From RGIG4576 sp964536025 (lineage in GTDB: Bacteria; Bacteroidota; Bacteroidia; Bacteroidales; Muribaculaceae), in NCBI GenBank assembly GCA_964536025.1, contig CAZHXA010000015.1, positions 1 to 50,295 on the forward strand: a stretch of DNA of 50,295 nucleotides. Reading direction: 5' to 3'. Both the position numbers and the translations under genes were made by a program. The notes beneath the pieces were generated by a model, which did no database searches, was not told the origin of the DNA, and worked only from the letters and a program-made list of their open reading frames with translations. Every line of letters begins with the position of its first letter. Position 1 is the first letter of the stretch. Below are positions 43,868-50,295 of the stretch, one piece after another.

Positions 43868-43898
43868 ACAGGAGCGATTGACCAACAATCGCTCCTGT
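43868..43898 (-). terminator. hairpin at the end of the nuo operon
   Basis: ACAGGAGCGATTG and CAATCGCTCCTGT form a perfect 13-bp stem with a 5-base loop, 24 bases past the nuoN stop. The following bases (TGTTATATCG on the minus strand) are only weakly T-rich, so termination efficiency is uncertain. Confidence 0.7.
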
Positions 43899-43921
43899 AA
43901 ATAAATTATTTTGCTCTATAT

Positions 43922-45391
43922 TTAGAATATATTAAACATTGTAACAGACTCTTGTGCGGCATTTACAAGGTAAGTATAAATACAACTAACTATACCCACC
44001 AACATAATACCCAATACACAAACAGTCATAGCCAATCTTTCACTGCAAGCACTCTTGAATGTTTCAATAGCACCATTTTCAGCAGGTTCATTAATGAACA
44101 TTGCTTTTACTACCAATAAGTAATAATACAATGAAATGATTGTGTTTAACAAGGCAATAAGCACAAGTACATACATAGCGACACTACCAACACTTAATGC
44201 TCCGGCAAAGATAAAGAATTTACTGAAGAAACCGGCAAACGGAGGAATACCTGCAAGTGAGAACATTGCAAGCATCATGGCAAACGACAACCAAGGATTG
44301 GTACTACGTAGTCCGTTATAATCGGTCATCAACACTTTTCCTGTTTTGTTTTCAATAGCTCCTATTACACCAAATGCAGCCAAATTAGACAAAATATACA
44401 CTAACACATAATACATCAAGGATGCAAGACCCATTTCATTGGCAGCAATAACACCTAACATAATGTAACCGGCTTGAGAAACTGAAGAAAAAGCCAAGAA
44501 ACGCTTCATGTTACGTTGACGTATTGCAAACAAGTTACCCAATGTAATAGTCAAAATGATAAGTGCATAAAGCATCCACTCCCAAGCAAGGTCATAAACA
44601 GAGCCAAATACTTGAACAAGAATTACCATAAATCCAAATGCTGCAGCACCTTTAGAAATTACAGAAAGATATCCTGTTACAGGAGTAGGAGCTCCTTGAT
44701 AAACATCAGCAGTCCATAAATGGAACGGAACAAGAGACAACTTGAATCCTACACCTGCTATCACAAAAGCTAATGCTACTATCAACAATGTTGAAGTCTC
44801 TCCTGTTATCATTACAGCTATATCATTGAAATACAATGAACCTGACAATGCATAAACAAAAGATAATCCCATCATGAACACTGCTGAAGAGAATATTGCT
44901 GTAAACATATACTTAGCTGCTGCTTCATGACTTTCGTAACGATTCTTTTCAAATGCAATCAATGCAGCCAACGGCAAAGATGCAGTTTCAAGTCCGATAA
45001 CGAACATTAAGAAGTGACGTGCTGAAATCATGAAATACATACCAAACAAAGTGATAAGCAATAATTCATAAAATTCACCGCGACGCACTGTCATATATTC
45101 ACTATTTGCCCATTTTATCGATTGTATCAAAACGATGAGCATACCAATATTCAATATTGTCTTTATAGCAACTGTTGCTGACGTATTTTCAAACATTCCA
45201 CCGAAAATAGTACAACTTTCACCGCAGAAGAACACATTTGCAATGGTGAATAAACCGAAAGCTACACAAGTAAACACCGGTAGAGCGTTTTGTACTTTCT
45301 TAGACATAAATGTGTCATATAAGAATACCAATAAAAACACTACAAGCAGTCCTATTTCTTGTGGCATACTTAAAAATTGAGAATAATCCAT
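43922..45391 (-). CDS. nuoN: NADH-quinone oxidoreductase subunit N
   Basis: NuoN is one of three antiporter-like proton-pumping subunits in the membrane arm of complex I. The 489-residue protein has about fourteen hydrophobic helices, with the family core 'GVGFKLSLVPFHLWTADVYQGAPTPVTGYLSVISKGAAAFGF', in which Lys residues line the proton path. 'FSLAGIPPFAGFFSKFFIF' lies in the C-terminal half. It is the last gene of the nuo cluster in this window, 37 bases after nuoM and followed by a strong hairpin. Confidence 0.96.
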   Translation of the reverse strand: MDYSQFLSMPQEIGLLVVFLLVFLYDTFMSKKVQNALPVFTCVAFGLFTIANVFFCGESCTIFGGMFENTSATVAIKTILNIGMLIVLIQSIKWANSEYMTVRRGEFYELLLITLFGMYFMISARHFLMFVIGLETASLPLAALIAFEKNRYESHEAAAKYMFTAIFSSAVFMMGLSFVYALSGSLYFNDIAVMITGETSTLLIVALAFVIAGVGFKLSLVPFHLWTADVYQGAPTPVTGYLSVISKGAAAFGFMVILVQVFGSVYDLAWEWMLYALIILTITLGNLFAIRQRNMKRFLAFSSVSQAGYIMLGVIAANEMGLASLMYYVLVYILSNLAAFGVIGAIENKTGKVLMTDYNGLRSTNPWLSFAMMLAMFSLAGIPPFAGFFSKFFIFAGALSVGSVAMYVLVLIALLNTIISLYYYLLVVKAMFINEPAENGAIETFKSACSERLAMTVCVLGIMLVGIVSCIYTYLVNAAQESVTMFNIF

Positions 45392-45428
45392 TTTCTTTTC
45401 GTCTTTTTATTTCAACACTACAAATTTA

Positions 45429-46934
45429 TCAGAAAGCTCCTAATGCCTTGATGATAGGACCGAAGCTGTCATAAATAATCTCATTAAAGAAGTTAGGGAA
45501 ACAACCCAAACCTGCAACACACACTATAAGTGTAATAACTGCAAATTTTTCATGCCATACGGCATCGGTTAATTCACGATGATGTTCGTCAAAAACAGGA
45601 CCATACAACATTTTTCCCACTACTCGCAATATATACACTGCTGTGATTACAATTGCACAACATGCCATCACTGTCAAAACACGATGGAACATATCGGCAT
45701 GAGCAAACGAACCAACAAAGATTGTCATTTCGGCAACAAATCCGCTGAATCCCGGCAAACCTAAGTTAGCAAGACCTGCTATTACATAACCCACTCCCAA
45801 GAATGGCATAATTTGCATCAAGCCACCCATCTTACGAATATCACGAGTATGAGTTCTTCCATAAATCATACCGATTAAGGCAAAGAACAATGCTGTCATA
45901 AGACCGTGAGAAAGCATTTGCATAATAGCACCAGTCATCGCTGTCGTATTCAACATAAGTATCGCAAACAATACCATACCGCAGTGACTTACCGAAGAAT
46001 AAGCATTAATATACTTCAAGTCAGTTTGTACACATGCACTGAATGCACCATAAACTACACTTATACCGGTCAATATCAAGAATATCCAAGCTAATTCATT
46101 GGCTGCATGAGGCATCAAGTAAATTGCAATACGAAAACATCCGTAACCTCCCAATTTCATCAATACTCCGGCATGAAGCATTGATACAGCTGTAGGAGCT
46201 GAAGCGTGACCGTCAGGGCTCCAAGTATGGAATGGGAACATTGCACCCAAAACACCGAAACCTACAAATGTCATAGGGAACAAGAAATATTGCCATTCGT
46301 GAGGAATTGCATTATTCTTGGCTATTTCCAAAATATTCATTGTCAAATTACCATCAGCTGAAGAATGAAAGTATATTCCAATAATGCCCAACATAAGAAG
46401 TGCTGAAGCTCCCATAAGCATCAAAGTTAATTTCATTGCCGAGTAGTTTTTATTTCCACTACCCCACACACCAATCAACAAATACATCGGAATAAGAGCC
46501 ACTTCATAGAACATGAACATTGCAAATAAGTCAACAGCTATAAAGAATCCGAAAACCCCTGTTGATAATAGCCAAAACCACATAAAATATTCACGAGGTA
46601 GTGGATTCATGTTCCATGATGCAAATACACCTGCAAATACAATTACACATGACAACATCAACATTGCAACAGATATTCCATCAACTCCCAAAGATAAATT
46701 AATGTTTAATGGTTCAAACCACATCCAATCTCCACGGAACAGCATTTCATCGGCTACGCCGGCTGCTCTCAACTGCAAGAATTGCATGAGTACAAACACA
46801 CCAAGCAACATCAAAGCAGAAGCTCCAACAATTGAGACAGCTCTTACTTGCTTGATATTTTTACATATTGCCAACCCTGCCAATGTAAGCACCGGAATTA
46901 CGACAAAATAAATCAATATATTTTCCCAAATCAT
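45429..46934 (-). CDS. nuoM: NADH-quinone oxidoreductase subunit M
   Basis: The 501-residue polytopic subunit (about fourteen helices) carries the antiporter-like motif 'FGVLGAMFPFHTWSPDGHASAPTAVSMLHAGVLMKLGGYG', typical of NuoM, plus the key Glu in 'FMFYEVALIPMYLLIGVWG' and 'NLGLPGFSGFVAEMTIF'. It forms the middle proton channel of the membrane arm. It follows nuoL by 30 bases. Confidence 0.97.
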   Translation of the reverse strand: MIWENILIYFVVIPVLTLAGLAICKNIKQVRAVSIVGASALMLLGVFVLMQFLQLRAAGVADEMLFRGDWMWFEPLNINLSLGVDGISVAMLMLSCVIVFAGVFASWNMNPLPREYFMWFWLLSTGVFGFFIAVDLFAMFMFYEVALIPMYLLIGVWGSGNKNYSAMKLTLMLMGASALLMLGIIGIYFHSSADGNLTMNILEIAKNNAIPHEWQYFLFPMTFVGFGVLGAMFPFHTWSPDGHASAPTAVSMLHAGVLMKLGGYGCFRIAIYLMPHAANELAWIFLILTGISVVYGAFSACVQTDLKYINAYSSVSHCGMVLFAILMLNTTAMTGAIMQMLSHGLMTALFFALIGMIYGRTHTRDIRKMGGLMQIMPFLGVGYVIAGLANLGLPGFSGFVAEMTIFVGSFAHADMFHRVLTVMACCAIVITAVYILRVVGKMLYGPVFDEHHRELTDAVWHEKFAVITLIVCVAGLGCFPNFFNEIIYDSFGPIIKALGAF

Positions 46935-46964
46935 TTTTTCTAAGTATTAAGACCGTTCCTACAA

Positions 46965-48905
46965 TCAGATTAAACATATAACTGTTACTGCCGCCAACAA
47001 CAAAGCCCCAATCAAATATACATATACATAGGATTGTATATTGCCTGATTGCAATTTGCGTATAGCAAATGATGCAGAGTTGGTGATATTGGCAAGGCGA
47101 TTTAAAGAACCGTCTACTATTTGACGATCAAACCATGCCAACGGACGACATATTCTCTCGAAAATTATCTTATGTGTAATGAATTGATATAATTCATCCA
47201 TATAGAAACGGTTGTAAGCCGCAGTCCATAAGCCCTTGAACGATTCTGCCATTTTAGCTGGTGCTGCATTTTCTTTCAAATACAACTTAGTTGCAAGAAG
47301 AATGGCAATCACAGCTACAACAACACTACTTGTAGCTACTGTCATATTCAAATGAATGTGATAATCGACACGATTCCAAGATACAAATTCTCCAAAAGGA
47401 ATAAATCCTGCTACAATTGATACAACTGATAGTATTATCAATGGAAGTGACATAGTCATAGGTGCATCGTGTGGTGCATGATGACCATAATCTGGATTGT
47501 TCCACCAGAATATCTTATAGTATAAACGGAACATATAGAATGCTGTCATACCTGCTACAAGCATCATCCAAATACCCCAGAATGTATTTTGTTCAAATGC
47601 TGCAACAAGTATTTCATCTTTACTGAAAAATCCTGCAAACGGAGGTATACCGGCAATTGCAAGACATCCTATTAAGAACGCTGCATTACAGATAGGCATA
47701 TACTTACGAAGACCACCCATAGCACTCATTTCATTACTGTGTACTGCGTGAATGATTGCACCCGCACACAAGAACAACAATGCCTTAAACATAGCATGAG
47801 TAAACAAGTGGAACATTGACGCCATATAACCTACACCTTCATGTAGTTCAGGACGAGCCACACCCAAAGAAGTAATCATGAACGCAATTTGCGAAATAGT
47901 AGAAAACGCCAATACACGTTTAATATCGCTTTGCACGCAAGCCACAGCTGCAGCATAAAATGCTGTAAATGCTCCTATAACTGTAATTATAGTCATTGTA
48001 CCTTCTTCTAAACAGTACAATGGGAACATACGTGCCACCAAATAAACTCCTGCAACAACCATTGTAGCAGCGTGAATTAACGCTGATACAGGTGTAGGAC
48101 CTTCCATAGCATCAGGCAACCAAATGTGCAATGGGAACATAGCCGATTTACCGGCACCACCCATAAATATAAGAGTCAACGCCCAAGCCATAACAGAACA
48201 TCCCATAAACGTAGCACCACCAGCAGTTGCTATTGCTGCTGTAGGATTACTTGTCAATGTAATAAAATCGAATGTTTGAGTATAGAATGATAGAATCAAA
48301 ATACCTACTAAGAAGCCCAAATCGGCAAAACGAGTAACAATAAATGCTTTCTTTGATGCCGATACAGCAGCAGGTAAAGTATAATAAAACCCAATCAACA
48401 AATAAGAAGATACACCTACAAGTTCCCAAAATATATACATTTGGAAAATATTAGGAGCAACTACAAGACCAAGCATTGATAATGAGAAAAGCGACAAAAA
48501 CGCATAATAACGTTGTAAGCCTTTTTCATATTCATGGTTATGATCTTGCATATAACCCAAGCTGTATAAATGCACTAAGAAAGATACCGTAGTTATTACA
48601 ATAAGCATCATTGCCGAAATAGGATCAAGCAAGAAACCTATTTTAATCACAAGGTTTTCACTAAATTCAAGCCAAGTCAAGTCCCAAGCAATAAGTTGTT
48701 GACGAATTCCGTCTATTACTTGTCCCTGATCAACGCCGAAGAAATATGATAACGCAATTGAATAGGCAATAACGGCTGTTATACCCATCATTGTTGTACC
48801 AACTATTCCGGCAGTTTTTCTACTCAATCGGGTACCCATCAATCCCAAGAAAAGGAATGTCAAAAATGGTAATACCAGTACTAAATATGAATATGAGAAC
48901 TCCAT
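46965..48905 (-). CDS. nuoL: NADH-quinone oxidoreductase subunit L
   Basis: This is the distal proton-pumping subunit, 646 residues with about sixteen helices. Motifs are 'QMYIFWELVGVSSYLLIGFYY' (conserved Glu), 'GGAGKSAMFPLHIWLPDAMEGPTPVSALIHAATMVVAGVYL', and 'ACVQSDIKRVLAFSTISQIAFM'. The long C-terminal lateral helix and last membrane anchor are present, so the subunit is complete. It follows nuoK by 5 bases. Confidence 0.97.
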   Translation of the reverse strand: MEFSYSYLVLVLPFLTFLFLGLMGTRLSRKTAGIVGTTMMGITAVIAYSIALSYFFGVDQGQVIDGIRQQLIAWDLTWLEFSENLVIKIGFLLDPISAMMLIVITTVSFLVHLYSLGYMQDHNHEYEKGLQRYYAFLSLFSLSMLGLVVAPNIFQMYIFWELVGVSSYLLIGFYYTLPAAVSASKKAFIVTRFADLGFLVGILILSFYTQTFDFITLTSNPTAAIATAGGATFMGCSVMAWALTLIFMGGAGKSAMFPLHIWLPDAMEGPTPVSALIHAATMVVAGVYLVARMFPLYCLEEGTMTIITVIGAFTAFYAAAVACVQSDIKRVLAFSTISQIAFMITSLGVARPELHEGVGYMASMFHLFTHAMFKALLFLCAGAIIHAVHSNEMSAMGGLRKYMPICNAAFLIGCLAIAGIPPFAGFFSKDEILVAAFEQNTFWGIWMMLVAGMTAFYMFRLYYKIFWWNNPDYGHHAPHDAPMTMSLPLIILSVVSIVAGFIPFGEFVSWNRVDYHIHLNMTVATSSVVVAVIAILLATKLYLKENAAPAKMAESFKGLWTAAYNRFYMDELYQFITHKIIFERICRPLAWFDRQIVDGSLNRLANITNSASFAIRKLQSGNIQSYVYVYLIGALLLAAVTVICLI

Positions 48906-48910
48906 AAATA

Positions 48911-49222
48911 TTAAAATTTCATTTTAGAAAGTTCACGAATATCGATATTTTTAGCCATACGGAACACATTGATGATTATAGCAATCACAAGTGCTGTCTC
49001 GGCTGCCGCTATCGCGATGGCAAACAATGAGAAGAACATTCCTTCCATCTCACCCGGGAACAAGAAACGGTTAAACACAACAAAATTAATATCAACTGCA
49101 TTCAACATAAGTTCAAGCGATATTAATATTGCAATCATATTTTTGCGGGTAACAAACCCATAAACACCACAGCAGAACATAATCAAGCTTGGTATTATAT
49201 ACATCAATAATGTCAAGTCCAT
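48911..49222 (-). CDS. nuoK: NADH-quinone oxidoreductase subunit K
   Basis: The 103-residue subunit has three membrane helices. The second has the conserved proton-path Glu in 'MIAILISLELMLNAVDINFVVF', and the third has another in 'AIAAAETALVIAIIINVFR'. It is the normal length for NuoK (about 100), 12 bases after nuoJ and 5 before nuoL. Confidence 0.97.
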   Translation of the reverse strand: MDLTLLMYIIPSLIMFCCGVYGFVTRKNMIAILISLELMLNAVDINFVVFNRFLFPGEMEGMFFSLFAIAIAAAETALVIAIIINVFRMAKNIDIRELSKMKF

Positions 49223-49234
49223 AATTGTCTCTCC

Positions 49235-49750
49235 TTATCGTTTACGGGCAATTACTATACCACCAATTATACATGCCAATAACAATATACTTATTGCTTC
49301 AAAAGGCAACAAATAGCCGAATTTCTCTGTACTCAACAACATTGAACCTATCTTGTTGATAGTAATATCAAGAGGTTGCGAAACTACAGAACTACACAAT
49401 CCTGCTTTTGAAAACAATGCATATCCACACACTAATGCACCCAATACGGCTGCACTTAAACCAATCTTCTTCTTTGAAGATTCCAATGGCTCTGATGCCT
49501 TACCCGGCTTTCCTGTAAGGAATATTGCAAACACGAACAACACAAGTATACCTCCCGCATATACTGCAATCTGAACAGCACCCAAGAATTCATATCCCAT
49601 TTGGAAATAAATTCCGGCTGTGGCAAACAGCACGAAAAGCAAATATGTCGCCGCACGCAAAATTTTGCCTGTGGTTACAGTCAGCACCGAGAACACGATA
49701 ATTGCAAGTGCAATTATGAAATACATAATAATATTTCCTACTGATTCCAT
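49235..49750 (-). CDS. nuoJ: NADH-quinone oxidoreductase subunit J
   Basis: The 171-residue subunit has five membrane helices, with the family signature 'FQMGYEFLGAVQIAVYAGGILVLFVFAIFLTG' (third helix, with its pi-bulge region). It lies 2 bases after nuoI. It links the quinone end of the membrane arm to the antiporter-like subunits. Confidence 0.96.
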   Translation of the reverse strand: MESVGNIIMYFIIALAIIVFSVLTVTTGKILRAATYLLFVLFATAGIYFQMGYEFLGAVQIAVYAGGILVLFVFAIFLTGKPGKASEPLESSKKKIGLSAAVLGALVCGYALFSKAGLCSSVVSQPLDITINKIGSMLLSTEKFGYLLPFEAISILLLACIIGGIVIARKR

Positions 49751-49752
49751 AT

Positions 49753-50295
49753 TTAATTATTTTCTTGTTTTTTTTCTTCAGATGTAGCACTCTTTTCTAC
49801 CGGTGTTTCCACCTTTGATGCAACAGTTGCCGGTTTTGGAGCCGGTGCCGGCTTTTCCTTCTCTGGCAAATAGTTCAATTGTTGAACAAGTTTTTCACGA
49901 GTGAACACTGCTTGTTCAAAATCATTACAAAACTCTATTGCCTTAGAAGCACATGACGTGACACACAACATGCAGAACGTACAACTGCCAAGGTCATACA
50001 TGTATCTCTCGAGTTTTTTCTTCTTCTTTCCATCGGGCATTTCCACCATTTTAGTTTCAATGCTGATAGTTCCATTAGGGCAATTCATTTGACACAAGCC
50101 ACACGCTATACACTTATGATAACCCTCACTATCATACTTGAACCTCAGTGTACCTCTGAAACGTTCAGGAATTTTAAGCGTATCTCTATTTTCAGGATAC
50201 TGATAAGTTATCTTTGGGGTAACAAGTTCTTTTCCCGTCACCTGCAATCCTTTCAAAAGAGAAATTATCCCTTTGAAAAGAGAAGAGAAATATTC
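49753..50295 (-). CDS. nuoI: NADH-quinone oxidoreductase subunit I (5' end outside window)
   Basis: NuoI carries two [4Fe-4S] clusters on the electron path to quinone. The reading frame stays open to the window edge. A TTG at 50254-50256 could be mistaken for the start, but the upstream codons (EYFSSLFKGIISLLKG) are typical NuoI N-terminal sequence, so the gene is truncated by the window and not by mutation. Clusters: 'CIACGLCQMNCPNG' and 'CTFCMLCVTSCASKAI'. In the second the usual Pro after the last Cys is Ala. An Ala/Pro/Lys-rich tail of about 30 residues follows the Fe-S domain. It starts the row nuoI-J-K-L-M-N; other subunits lie outside. Confidence 0.93.
   Translation of the reverse strand, partial: EYFSSLFKGIISLLKGLQVTGKELVTPKITYQYPENRDTLKIPERFRGTLRFKYDSEGYHKCIACGLCQMNCPNGTISIETKMVEMPDGKKKKKLERYMYDLGSCTFCMLCVTSCASKAIEFCNDFEQAVFTREKLVQQLNYLPEKEKPAPAPKPATVASKVETPVEKSATSEEKKQENN

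Noticed and set aside
50254..50256. TTG as start codon of nuoI
   Set aside because: The frame continues upstream to the window edge with typical NuoI sequence, so the true start is outside the window.

Overview
The window looks like a chromosomal segment from a low-GC member of the Bacteroidales (phylum Bacteroidota). The evidence is the gene content (the 29-residue basic AURKAIP1/COX24-type protein, a TamA-like outer-membrane protein with a lipoprotein signal, a thioesterase inside the ilv operon, DUF4922 and NamZ genes, an AspT/YidE-type transporter). Promoters also fit the Bacteroidota sigma-ABfr pattern (TTTG about 19-20 bases before TAnnTTTG). Family or genus cannot be fixed by eye; a Muribaculaceae-like gut commensal is only a guess. 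I see no prophage, transposon, CRISPR array, rRNA or tRNA.

Layout. 1-6 kb: rpsA with a structured leader, a sugar O-acetyltransferase/HAD pair, then HU, the 29-residue protein and RNase E/G on the other strand. 6-10.6 kb: apbE divergent from a DJ-1/PfpI gene, and a LytTR response regulator followed by a TPR-containing LytS-type sensor kinase. 10.8-17.1 kb: branched-chain amino acid operon ilvD-ilvB-ilvN-acyl-ACP thioesterase-ilvC, preceded by a good promoter, a 27-residue leader peptide rich in Ile/Val, and a terminator with a mutually exclusive antiterminator, which together form a readable attenuator. 17.2-24.9 kb: tamL-like gene, phosphoglycolate-phosphatase-like HAD, AspT/YidE transporter, a small membrane protein and htpG. 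25-27.8 kb: malQ with its own promoter.

27.9-43.1 kb: ten tightly packed minus-strand genes that read as one peptidoglycan-salvage operon: secreted amidase, glycosyltransferase, DUF4922 (GalT/HIT-like), SpoIID-domain protein without a visible signal peptide, AmpG-type permease, exo-N-acetylmuramidase NamZ, FAD/Fe-S D-lactate dehydrogenase-like protein, NagX/HGSNAT-like membrane acyltransferase, BadF-type amino-sugar kinase and MurQ etherase. The inferred route is: NamZ and amidase release MurNAc and muropeptides outside the cytoplasm, AmpG imports them, the kinase makes MurNAc-6-P, MurQ splits it to GlcNAc-6-P and D-lactate, and the FAD/Fe-S enzyme oxidises the D-lactate. The parts without an assigned role (cytosolic SpoIID, DUF4922, glycosyltransferase) are the best candidate here for something undescribed.

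43.2-50.3 kb: a lipoprotein with a TonB-like C-terminal domain, whose promoter overlaps a 29-base inverted repeat, then the membrane arm of complex I (nuoN-M-L-K-J) and nuoI, which runs off the right edge of the window.
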